Part shown: piece by piece, positions 10,691 through 19,600 of the stretch
Position numbering within the stretch: the first letter of the stretch is position 1
How the letters are laid out: the number at the start of each line of letters is the position of its first letter
Assembly: GCA_036897625.1 (NCBI GenBank)
Contig: JAYMTA010000883.1
Coordinates: 1-23,405, forward strand
Source: Pelargonium cotyledonis
Lineage: Eukaryota; Streptophyta; Magnoliopsida; Geraniales; Geraniaceae
DNA: 23,405 bases
Direction: 5' to 3'
Notes under the pieces: generated by a model
What the model was told of the DNA's origin: nothing
Seen by the model: only the letters and a program-made list of their open reading frames with translations
The model's database searches: none
Translations under genes and position numbers: made by a program

Positions 10691-10878
10691 TTTATAATTA
10701 CCTTTCAGTATGAGAATTTGCCCACATCATGCTATTATTGTGGGAGGCTGGGACATGTAGAGAGGGTCTGCGCAAAGTTCAAAGCGGTGAGAGATCCAGG
10801 GGTGGAGATAGCTTCTGGATCGGCTCTGGTGTCTCCGAAGGGCGGACAAGCTACAATTGGGGTTCAGTGGATTTGACA
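10691..10878 (+). pseudogene. LINE ORF1-type zinc-knuckle fragment
   Basis: A plus-strand frame reading ...FQYENLPTSCYYCGRLGHV... then ERVCAKF (10703-10780) contains a CCHC zinc knuckle: C (10730), C (10739), H (10754), C (10769), spacing C-x2-C-x4-H-x4-C. The preceding F-x-YE-x-LP is typical of plant proteins in which a DUF4283 domain precedes this knuckle, mostly LINE ORF1 proteins. The frame ends at a TGA (10876-10878) and is closed upstream by a TAG (10685-10687). The DUF4283 part is frameshifted or missing, so this is a relic. The G-rich sequence to about 11160 (including RGGSRGR-like codons) may be more of the same element. Confidence 0.6.
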
Positions 10879-11181
10879 GGGTTGGACCAACCTTGGGACA
10901 CAATGGAGGAGATTGTCGATGCTTCTAAGACTCCGGTTGTCCAGGATGCGCGGGAAACGTGCAGAAAAGTGGCAGTTGTCTCCAAGCGGAAGAGGAGCAT
11001 AGGAGACGCCGAGACGGGGATGAGGGGTTCGACGGACATGGTCAGAGAGGATGGGAGGTCAAGTAAAGTTCAAGATGCGAGCTTGGTTGTTCAGGTTCGC
11101 GAAGGGCCATGAAGGGGACTCGAGGCGGCTCCCGTGGTAGAATGAGGCAACGGGTACGCCGGGAGCACGTAGGTCTAGTTC

Positions 11182-11319
11182 GTCTTAGACCTTCCTGGTT
11201 TTTACTTCGATGCGGAGAAGAACAGATACTTACCCATCAAATTCAAGGGAACAATTCGCAATCCCTCTTCTTCTTCTTCAGTGTCATCATCATCCTCTCC
11301 TGCTCCCAAACCTACGCAG
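11182..11319 (+). pseudogene. Exon-like fragment resembling the N-terminus of DCAF4-type WD40 proteins
   Basis: The plus-strand frame reads LDLPGFYFDAEKNRYLPIK from 11185, then a Ser-rich stretch (about 11260-11305) and PAPKPTQ. From general knowledge, LPGFYYD-x-EKNRYFPIKG is the conserved start of plant DDB1-CUL4-associated factor 4 (WDR21-like) proteins, followed by a Ser-rich segment and an early intron. Here a GT suited to a splice donor follows CAG at 11320. In-frame stops lie just upstream (11176-11178) and just after (11323-11325), and no ATG is in frame. No WD40 repeats were found downstream. It is best read as a broken or captured exon. Confidence 0.45.
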
Positions 11320-13010
11320 GTCTGAGGTATTCCCCTTCTAATTTGTTTCAACAATTTAGTAATGACAATTGTATACTGTGCATATAATGTATGGAGAAGA
11401 TGATAGGTGCCTGATTTCAACTCATATTTATGAAGTAATTTATTATTATTGCCCAAAATGCTGTTTATTGTGGGTGAGTGGAAATTATGATTTTAATTTA
11501 GCATGGATTAAGCAGCGCAATGTGGTGTGGCAAGGGAAAGAGGCTCTTGGATAAATGTACATGCTTTAGCAAGTTTTGAATTCAATTGTTGTGGGGGTGG
11601 CAAGGGAATCATGGACTTGATTTAATGCTATGAGCCAATGTTTAGAGTTTGTTTGAATTTAATTGTGTTAATTATTTTCATGCAAAAGAGTTTGAGGAAT
11701 TATATTTTCTGTAGTTTTTCAAAAAAATTGGGGTTTTTGGTTGGAATTTGATAATACTTGGGTTTTGGTACAACAGTAATTGTCTTCGGCTAAGATAATT
11801 ATGTATGGCGTCAACATCACAGCATTAGCTTTGAGGATGCAGAAGTTACATCACATATATCCTGGTTGTCTATTTTGGTTAAGAACTTGATGGAGGGGTG
11901 GGATTTAACAATTTTTATTCACCTAAAATAACCCATTTGCTTGGGTATCCTTTTAGATGTGTAATTCTTAGGATCATCACAACTCACAAGTAGGAATTTT
12001 TGAGGAAGGTATCACTGTGTTTAACATCTTATTGGATGGGGAGTTCCGACAAGTATGATGAAATGGAAATGTGAATTCCCAAGTGCAGTTGCTTTTGCAT
12101 TAGGTGATTCGGTCTATACTTTGATACATTCTTGTCAGATGAATGTTTGCTTAAGTCATGCCAAATTTGCTTTTCTCAAGGCATCAGTTAGACCCAGAAA
12201 AACCAGACTTCCAACAAGTTGGCTGAAGAAAGTGGGCTTTGATAGCTAATTTTAGCAATATAAAAATAGCTCTAGTGGAATGAAATCAGATCTTCGACAG
12301 TTTGGTTTTGGGTGTTCTGCTTTCAGTCACAACCTGAATCAGCTTGACATCAACCCAGCATATCCAAGTATGTGAGTAGAATCCATTAACCTGGTCTGCT
12401 TGCCCTCTTCTGTGTATTGGTGGCTATTTTTAGACCCAAAAAAAGGGTCAACATGGCGGCTACTGGTAGTGAACTCTGGCATGGATTCCAGTTTTTCAGC
12501 TTGAATGTAATTGAGCTACATGTGACCTGTGCATTTTTAGTTCCCAATCACCTCCAACTATACTGACTATATGCAAAAATCTATTCACATAACTTAAAAA
12601 ATATTCTAGCCTTCTTGTTTATGCTTCACTACTTTCTCAGGGAAGTAGGCAACTCAACTACTATCTCAGGCATCACGTTTCAAGTGAGCTAATATATATT
12701 GAAAAGACGTAGTAGAAAAATATGTTTATATATTTTAAGTTACAAATGGTGATATGTTGATGAATGTCTATTTGTTGCTTTTGTTGAATTGTATTAAATT
12801 GTTTTGATTTCTTGTTTGTCTAGTTTTTTTAAATCGGTTCATTTTTTCAAGTAAAGAATATTTTATTTTGCAATTCATACAATAACTAAAAATTGTATAG
12901 CTAATTGTCTCTTGCATATATGATAATACGGACAAACTGAAAAACTGGAAAGGAAAAAGGATATATCTTTAGAATATTATTCCAGAGATTAACTAAATGA
13001 GTTTTGATAT
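11320..13010. other. Noncoding stretch with two short orphan open segments
   Basis: T-rich sequence that looks intron-like or intergenic. An ATG-started 64-codon ORF at 12055-12249 and a second open segment at about 12259-12375 have fairly balanced amino-acid content (for example a GFGCSAFSHNLNQLD stretch), unlike random AT-rich reading. They are in different frames and I do not recognise either. They could be exon relics of the gene whose fragment sits at 11182, but nothing shows that directly. Confidence 0.3.
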
Positions 13011-13069
13011 GAAGTTTTTTTTGTGAGTTTTCCGGTCGCCGGAAAATTCATCTCCATTTACTAATTTTT

Positions 13070-13390
13070 ATTTATAATTTTTTAAAATAATATCCACATC
13101 AATAAGAGATTAACCAGTAGAATGTTGACACATTAACGTTTTCTTGTCCACCTAGACAGTCAACAATACACCTAGGCGATTAATAATCCACGAAATGTCA
13201 TGTTGGCAAAATTGTACATGTCAGCGTGTCACGTCAGCAATTAACGTTGAAATTAACGGAATTAGACGGTAGGCACTCGATTGGGTATGAAATAGAAGTG
13301 TGGGTACTCAATTGGGCACAATAAAAATTTGAATACTAAATTGAGTATTCGGCCAAAGTCTGGATACTAAAAAAACTTTATCTCAATTTT
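13070..13390. mobile_element. Possible decayed MULE-like terminus
   Basis: Read on the minus strand from about 13390, the sequence runs TTTAGTATCCAGACTTTGGCC, then phrases such as CAATTGAGTACCCACAC, GTCTAATTCCGTTAA and a GCTGACGTGACACGCTGACATG-like part. This style (repeated 'tactcaattgggta' words, then alternating GTCA/GACGTG words) resembles the long end repeats of plant Mutator-like elements, including the general pattern of the element at 8127. Only one end is seen, with no target duplication. Confidence 0.25.
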
Positions 13391-13399
13391 TTATATTAG

Positions 13400-14225
13400 T
13401 TCAAGATACAATTTAGCTGACTAACTTGTTAATGTTCTTTCAAACTTCGAGTAGAGATGACAATGAGAATCTGAATCCAATAAAAAATAATTCAAATTGG
13501 ACTGAATCAAATTTCATATGCTTGCAAATTTGGATCAAATTGTCGAGCTGACATGTTGAAGGTCAGTGATGGTTGTGAAATTTGCATGAACAAAATGAAA
13601 AATGTGGAGTGCCATTGTGTTGGTTTAAGAAATAAATAGTGAGTACTAGAAAGCCCCAAAAACAGAATGAAAAAAGAAGAGCACAGGGCTTGTTTTGCCA
13701 ATTCAGGTCTCTGCTTTGGATCCCAATATTGTTCTCTATATACTCCCAATCCATGGCTTTACACGCAAAACTATGCATAATATTTTGCTCCATCATCTCT
13801 CTCTCATAAAATGTGATTCTTGAAAATAAAAATCCACATATTTTTTTCTTGAGATGACAACAAAATTTCACTTTGCTTTCATTTGATTATTCACTTTAAA
13901 AATACACTACTAGAATTCATTCATACAATATCAAAGAAGGAGAAGTCAAGGTGGTTCATGAATGGAGCTGTGTATATATTAAATCACTCCATTATAAGTT
14001 TGTTAACGTGGTATAATTATGTCTAATAAATTTTTTTGGAAAAAAAAACACAACACTCGTTTTGAAATAAAAATCAAAGATAAACATGACACTCATTTAC
14101 GGATAGAGAATTTAAAATATACGTACAGGAGGAAGACAAACACAAACTGCAAAATATAAATGTAATTGAAGAACACTTGCAAAAAGATATGGGTTTAGAT
14201 GTACTTGCTGTCCTTTTCTTGACCT
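13400..14225. other. Intergenic DNA downstream of the CLE gene
   Basis: No gene recognised on either strand. The minus-strand open stretches at 13507-13871 are phenylalanine- and histidine-rich and have no known domain. The part nearest 14231 is the probable 3' untranslated region of the CLE gene. Confidence 0.45.
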
Positions 14226-14230
14226 ATTAA

Positions 14231-14539
14231 TTAATTTGAAATGGGATTTGGACCACTAGGGACTTCATGTGCACTATCATTGAGCATTCTCTCTTGCCAT
14301 GGAAATGTTGAAGGTGAGCTTCCTTCATCTCCAGATGCAGCTCTAGTAGTTGTCATTGCTGAAGATCTCATAGCAGCAGAAACAGAAGGAGATGGTGTAG
14401 GTTGTGGTGGTGAGAGCTGTGATCTGCTATGTTGATGAGCCATAGTAGTAGTTGTGGTGATAATGATGAGAAGAAAGAAGAAAAAGAGACAAAAAATGGA
14501 AATGGTAAGATGGTAGGGTCTTCCATGAGGAGGAGCCAT
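14231..14539 (-). CDS. CLE41: CLE41/CLE44-type preproprotein, precursor of TDIF peptide
   Basis: An intronless 102-residue precursor. Its last 12 residues (91-102, bases 14234-14269) are HEVPSGPNPISN, identical to TDIF, the mature peptide of Arabidopsis CLE41 and CLE44. TDIF is secreted from phloem-side cells, is perceived by the receptor kinase PXY/TDR, keeps procambial cells dividing and blocks xylem differentiation. Residues 11-27 are strongly hydrophobic and serve as the secretion signal. A variable Ser/Pro/Thr-rich middle follows, and Ala90 precedes the peptide as in the known genes. The length matches the family (about 100 residues). The ATG at 14537-14539 is the first in frame; upstream the frame opens only with a TTG. 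CLE41 or CLE44 cannot be told apart here. Confidence 0.93.
   Translation of the reverse strand: MAPPHGRPYHLTISIFCLFFFFLLIIITTTTTMAHQHSRSQLSPPQPTPSPSVSAAMRSSAMTTTRAASGDEGSSPSTFPWQERMLNDSAHEVPSGPNPISN
14234..14269 (-). other. TDIF dodecapeptide coding segment
   Basis: Twelve codons encoding HEVPSGPNPISN, directly before the TAA stop. In the known peptide the prolines at positions 4 and 7 are hydroxylated; both are present here. Confidence 0.95.
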
Positions 14540-14945
14540 GCAAGTACCAACAAAATTCAACTATAAACCATCCATTCATGAGCTGGTGATCATTCCTCAG
14601 GTGGGTGACTTGAGAAAGAGAGAGCTGGAGATGGCAAAGAGAGGATCTGGTTTTGGGGTAAGATGCTCTTTGTATGGGTTTATTTCATATAAAAAAAAAA
14701 GCACCAAATTCAAATGAGAAAGATATGTAAAGGAAAGAGAGGAAAGAAAAGCAAATTAAGCAATAGGTGAGGGAAGGGAAGGTGGAGAGCTGAGGGCTAT
14801 AGCTTTTAGCAAAGTGTTTTGTGGGTATGGGGAAAATATGGGTTTTTGCTTTTCTTTGCTTTGCTTTGCTTTTATCAATGTGAAGAGCTTGACGAAAATA
14901 ACAGTGTAAAAGCTCTACTAGCTAGCTTCTACTATTTATTTTTAA
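14540..14945 (-). promoter_or_regulatory. Leader and probable core promoter of the CLE gene
   Basis: Read on the minus strand, AATAAATAG (about 14932-14940) is the best TATA-like box, which would give a leader of roughly 360 nt. The leader is rich in CT and GA words. The box is not a perfect TATA consensus, so the start is uncertain. Confidence 0.35.
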
Positions 14946-15780
14946 ACTAAATTTTTTGTGTGAGAATGGGAGAGATGTTAATTAGGTCTTCTTTATTTGT
15001 TGGTTTGACCTAATGACAGTGAGGACTGAGGACTGAGGTTTGTGTGGCTTTAGACTTTTGAGGGAGGGAGTCCAAGTGGAGCCCACCAAAGAGATTGGGT
15101 TATAGAAAGAGACATACATGCATGAGGAGACAATCTACATTTTTAGTTCCATGCACAAAGTGCATGCATGAGCCTAACCTTAATTAAGAAAATAGGAATA
15201 AATGGTATCATCTTAGTGGTGGTATGCTCAAGAATAAAATAATATTAATATCAATCACACCACTCTAGATTATCTAGATATGTCAATTCGTGTTGTAACA
15301 CGATACAAAACACAAAACTAGTATACGTATTTAACATATCACATTTTGTAATCGTGTTGTGTTTATTTGGACCTTCAAAATTAAGCAAACATACAATGTT
15401 AATTAATTATGTTGTGACACATGTTCAATTGCACGCCTAACACGCACACACCTAAGTGTATATTATAACTTGATCTTTATAATATGTCAAATGTGTTGGA
15501 TTGTTGCGTGTCAAATATGTTGTACATCTTCATATCACACATGTTGGCTTTACCCTACAAAATGTGTTGAATTGCTTTTGAGTCAATCGTATCGATCGTG
15601 CACACGTATACACGACATATTTATATAGTTACCGTGTTAAGCAGAGTATATTCCGAACTAGTACTAGCGCACTTACCTCAAATCCAATCGAACATATGAA
15701 AAGCAGAATGTATGTTCGAATCATGCATGTGTGCACATATAGAAATAGAACAAGCAAGATATTTAAGGGAAAATTACAAA
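14946..15780. other. Intergenic DNA with CGTGTTGT/ACACG-rich part
   Basis: The stretch between two minus-strand genes has no ORF of note. At about 15285-15620 the words CGTGTTG, ACACGA, TGTGTTG and their complements recur, like decayed copies of plant dispersed repeats, but no ends could be set. Confidence 0.4.
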
Positions 15781-15812
15781 GCCATATAAGAACATTAGCT
15801 GCAATGATCAGA

Positions 15813-15819
15813 GTTTTAT
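15813..15819 (-). terminator. Poly(A) signal of the 222-residue gene
   Basis: AATAAAA on the minus strand, about 90 bases after the stop codon of the gene at 15909-16577. The position is typical for a plant 3' end signal. Confidence 0.5.
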
Positions 15820-15908
15820 TATATATAGAAATAGTGGACAATATTATATTACAGACAAGGAGGCTCTCTTTGGAATTTGATCAAGAAACCACAACAACGT
15901 TAATGAAT

Positions 15909-16577
15909 TCAACGAGCAGCAAAGAGTTTCTGAAGCTTCTTGGATTTGAATCGGCCGTTGGGTTGGGGTTGTTGCTTGGGCGGCACGTAATCAATGAGAA
16001 CAGCCCGCCTCTTCCTTTTGGCTTCAGCAGCTTTCTCGTAAATGTGACGGACCTTCTTGATGGTCTGCTCTAACTTGTGTTCATCGTCATCTTCAGGAGC
16101 AGCTCTTTTCTTGGTCTGCTTTGTCACAACCCTAACATTCTTGGCCACCTGTTCCAACTCAATATTGTGTTGATCTGTAGCTATTGTGTTGGTGAAGATT
16201 GGTGCAGCTGGTTCATTAGGGTTGGTCTGGTCTTTGGATGCTAAGAGAAGCCTCATCTCTTTGCCTTTTCCATGTGTTGTCTTTAGGGTTTGGAGTAGCT
16301 TCATCTCTTTTCCTTTTCCTTTTCCATGCTTGGAAAGAATATTGGTCTTCTTCTCCACAGGTTGATGATGATCAGAGGCTTTGATCAACAAATCTCCATT
16401 GTCATCCAAATCGTCAAAGAAACCAGAAAAGACGACATCAATGGCTGGTCGATAATCAGCATCAGCGTCAGCAGCAGCTATGGAAGTAGTGGTGAAGATT
16501 AATCCAAAATCATCCAAAGGTGGGCATGCGTGCCCTTCCATGTAGAAGCCATCTCCATTAACAATCTCCATCTTCAT
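15909..16577 (-). CDS. Unknown 222-residue protein with nuclear-type basic clusters
   Basis: A single-exon ORF starting with ATG at 16575-16577; a second ATG lies two codons later. I do not recognise the family. The N-terminal third is acidic and hydrophobic (FDDLDDNGD near residues 54-62). A short repeat, HGKGKGKEMKLL (84-95) and HGKGKEMRLL (102-111), follows. Basic clusters stand at 156-158 and 187-191 (KRKRR), and the C-terminus is KKLQKLFAAR. The segment at about 165-190 is charged and probably helical. There are no membrane segments and no signal peptide. The basic clusters suggest the nucleus, possibly nucleic-acid binding; this is inference. A good TATA box upstream and a poly(A) signal downstream support a real gene. 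Confidence 0.75.
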   Translation of the reverse strand: MKMEIVNGDGFYMEGHACPPLDDFGLIFTTTSIAAADADADYRPAIDVVFSGFFDDLDDNGDLLIKASDHHQPVEKKTNILSKHGKGKGKEMKLLQTLKTTHGKGKEMRLLLASKDQTNPNEPAAPIFTNTIATDQHNIELEQVAKNVRVVTKQTKKRAAPEDDDEHKLEQTIKKVRHIYEKAAEAKRKRRAVLIDYVPPKQQPQPNGRFKSKKLQKLFAAR

Positions 16578-16630
16578 GAATGTTGAGTGAGTGAGAGAGT
16601 GAGTGAGTGTTTACTGTTTTCTTCATATAT

Positions 16631-16640
16631 GTTTATATAG
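16631..16640 (-). promoter_or_regulatory. TATA box of the 222-residue gene
   Basis: CTATATAAAC on the minus strand, a near-perfect plant TATA box, about 55 bases before the ATG. The leader between them would be short and built of repeated GTGAGTGAG/CACTCACTC words (16583-16612). Confidence 0.7.
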
Positions 16641-16649
16641 AGACACTTT

Positions 16650-18007
16650 GTGTTACTAGCATGGTACGCAATTAACTTAAACTATTTTTAATTAAGTCCC
16701 AGTTCGATCTGTTTTAGGAAATAATTATGAGATATATACGTAGCTGCTTCTTGGACAGGAATTAACCTCCACCGATAAACAGTTGGTTACCACTTATTCG
16801 CTGCATATATAACAAATATCATATATCGATCTCTTTTCAATTAATGTGACAAATTAAAAATGTAACATTGGGAAACCTAATTACATATAGTAATATGAGA
16901 AACCAAAGGCTTTACGTATAGAAGGTCGAATTAATTTAACACCAAGCAGTGCAAGGAATATTATAGCACACAATTGCCTAAATAAGCCTTTTAATAGACA
17001 CCACAATCCAATTATTTTGGAATGAATCGGAGTTTTCTCTAATGACTTGAAAAGGAGAATGAGGCTCTATAATTAAGTTATCTAATAGGATAGTCAGTAG
17101 GGAGGGCACGTGACCCCTCTATGATGTCTGTTCGGGTACTAGACTTTTATTAAAGCCGGTTTAATTCGGAGTATGATACATTGTTTTCGTTCGAGCTTTA
17201 GGCATAGTAGAGTAAGTGACAATCTAGACATAATTTAATTTGTTGTGCCTTTGTCTGGGTTTAAGTATTACCAAGAATATATGTACAATAATGTCTTAAT
17301 TTGGGGTTTGTTTTTTCTCTCAAATGGGGCTATCTTCTATAAAGTCTCCAACCACTACCACCACAAGATGTTTCATCGTCAAGTTTTACCGTTCATGAAT
17401 TGTATTGATTTTATGTATGATCAAAAACTGAGGTTTTGTTTTTATTTATTTAGATAGACATGTTAATTTACAATCAATTTATTTCTTACTATGAAACATA
17501 ACATTTATTTGTGATATAGAAATTAACCTAATGACTTTAGCACTCATTATTTTGGATCCAAAACCAAATGCACTAATAAACTCTTAAATGACAAAATGTT
17601 AAGTACCAAAAAATATTTTAGCAAAAAAAATAAACTCACCCACAACATGCTTCATTTACCTCCCAACATCTTTGGAATATTTTGATTGCCACTTAAATTT
17701 TTTAGAAACCAATCTATTTATGTGGGTCAATAAACCAACATTTTGATTGTTTGTCTTCTCAAACACAACCAATTCCAATGCATGTTTTGGTAACTAGAAC
17801 AACTCTATTAAAATTATCTCATGCAAAACATGTAACCACTTTTCCACCCTAATTAGATAGCAAACACAACATATTCTCAAATCAAATGAGTAGCATACAT
17901 TTAGTTTATCATATAAAGAGTACAATGAGTCAATGAGACATAGGATGAAAAAAAAAAAACATAATATATAATATTTGTCTCAAATTTATCCTCCAATCAT
18001 AAATTAG
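16650..18007. other. AT-rich intergenic stretch, nothing recognised
   Basis: Contains the presumed upstream promoter of the 222-residue gene and otherwise no supported feature. The 70-codon ORF at 17245-17457 has no recognisable domain and a composition typical of AT-rich noncoding DNA. Confidence 0.5.
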
Positions 18008-18018
18008 ATATCTAGGTA
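18008..18018. repeat. Left copy of 11-bp target-site duplication
   Basis: ATATCTAGGTA, repeated exactly at 18463-18473, flanking the LINE fragment. Confidence 0.8.
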
Positions 18019-18462
18019 CATGTGGATGTGGATGTGGATGTGGATGGGGCTACGTTTGGGGCCGACGAGTTTGAGGGAGGCTGGGTACTAGCCGCAATAG
18101 TTCGGGGAAAGTACTGGGTGGAGGTTGCCAGCGTGGGGGGCGAAGCCGAGTTGTCTGCAATGGTGGAGGCGACAGCTCTCCGGGAGGCTTTAGCATGGCT
18201 GCGTCCGCTCGGATGGAAGCAGGTGGAGGTCGAATTGGATGCGAAGAGGGTGGTGTCGGACCTCGAGATAGGATCCGAGACAAAAAGTTTGTATGGCATG
18301 GTGGTCGATGATTGTTGTAGATTAGTGTTGGATTTTGAAGAAGTTAAGCTCTCTTTTGTGTATCGATATGCGAATAATGTAGCTCATTCTATATGTAGAG
18401 CTGCTTGTTTCGAGATTTGATTTCACTTAGTTAACAAAGTATTCCAGTTTCCACTAAAAAAA
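18019..18462 (+). mobile_element. 5'-truncated LINE insertion, 444 bp
   Basis: An RNase H-coding segment, a short 3' tail (18421-18455) and an A-run (18456-18462) lie between two exact copies of ATATCTAGGTA. This layout (direct repeat, 5'-truncated retroelement, A-tail, direct repeat) is what target-primed reverse transcription leaves. The duplication length suits LINE insertion. The sequence is much richer in G+C than its flanks, showing it is foreign to the site. Confidence 0.85.
18022..18420 (+). pseudogene. RNase H-like (RVT_3) domain, 3' end of LINE ORF2
   Basis: A continuous frame of 132 codons to a TGA, opening with GTG rather than ATG, so it is the tail of a longer protein. It covers nearly a whole plant RNase H domain: a DG pair near the start (VDGA), Glu in the EATALREAL helix, Asp in VELDAKRVV, and the final AN-x-VAH with His near the C-terminus. 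These are the positions where plant LINE RNase H domains carry their acidic and His active-site residues. The reverse transcriptase and endonuclease parts are absent. No stop or frameshift interrupts the frame, suggesting a fairly recent insertion. It is unlikely to be expressed on its own. Confidence 0.8.
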
Positions 18463-18473
18463 ATATCTAGGTA
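18463..18473. repeat. Right copy of 11-bp target-site duplication
   Basis: ATATCTAGGTA, directly after the A-run of the LINE fragment. Confidence 0.8.
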
Positions 18474-19040
18474 TACATGAACTCATTCAAATCAAACACG
18501 GTTGACGGCAACAGACCATGAACCAATTTTTTTTTTCTTTTTCAGATCTGATATTTTTTGGTTTGATTTGACTTGTTTTGGTTTGACTTAAATTTGATTT
18601 ATGGTTTTGGTTTTATTTAGTTGATTTTCATTAAATACGGCGATAAATTTGCAGATTCCAGCGATTGGAAAATTCATATGGTCGCCGAAATCTTCAATGA
18701 ATAGAAGAAGAAAGATGTAAGGGTAGTTTGGTCATTAAAAAAAATACACAACATGTTCATATCACATTATGTATTCCATCACATTTTCCATCTAAATTAA
18801 CGAAATTGTAAATACTAATAAATTTTTTGCTTAAACTAATCTCCAAAATAAATTTTGTGTAAAATGTGTCAACCTCATAAGAGTCCCCCCAATTTGCCCT
18901 TATAAATATAAACTTCATTCAATCCCATATTCATGGTCATTATTTTTTTAGATGAAGAAATCATTAATTAATATTATGAAAAGTCAAAAATGTAGTTTTC
19001 AAATTAAAAAAAAAAAAAAAAATGTGTGGGGCCAGAAATA
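18474..19040. other. Intergenic DNA before the RING gene
   Basis: AT-rich, no gene recognised. An A-run of about 17 lies at 19005-19021. The part nearest 19040 presumably belongs to the RING gene promoter. Confidence 0.4.
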
Positions 19041-19600
19041 TCATAAATAGAGAAATGTGGAGTCGTAACCGTCGCACAAAATTGAATGTCCCAAACACAA
19101 CGGCTTAAATTCCAATTCCAACGGCTCCCAGAACTTTCCTCTGTCACTGTTTCATTCATTTTCACTTCCTCTGTTTTGTTCTTGCTCTGCTCGATAACTT
19201 CTAATTTTATGTTTTTTTCTTTATTTGGCTTCTCTATCTTTGGAAGCCACAAATTCCCCTTTTCTAATTATAGGATTTGCAGGCGGATTATGAGTTTGTG
19301 GCTTAGGATTTGTAGTCTATAATGGGGTTGCTCTGTTTTTTGTGCGTAAAAAAACCCGTTTTTCCATTTCTAGAGATCGACGGATTGATAGAAAGAGAGT
19401 TGAATCAATCCGCCATGGATGCTGTGAGGTTGCTATTCTTTTCAATCTCTCCACCCATCTCATTGCTCATCCTCTAATGTCTTTCTCTTCCATTTCTCTA
19501 TGCAAAATTCTATTTCTGATTGGATTGAATCAGAAGAGAAAAACAGAACAATAATTTTATTTATATAAAACAGAGCAGATTTTTTTTGTTTTCCCTTTCA
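19041..19600 (+). promoter_or_regulatory. Probable promoter and 5' untranslated region of the RING gene
   Basis: CATAAATAGAG at 19043-19053 is a TATA-like box that would start transcription near 19075. The T-rich sequence from about 19100 to 19600 contains several possible splice sites, so an intron in the leader is likely but not resolved. An ATG at 19414 opens an 18-codon upstream ORF that ends before the main start. A closer TATATAAAA (19562-19570) leaves too little room for a leader. Confidence 0.35.

Noticed and set aside
13905..13915. CACTACTAGAA, similar to a CACTA terminus
   Set aside because: No inverted partner, no subterminal repeats and no duplication nearby; likely chance.
19586..19600. 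Longer N-terminus for the RING protein
   Set aside because: The codon at 19586 is TTG; the first in-frame ATG is at 19601 and gives a start that looks like the family.
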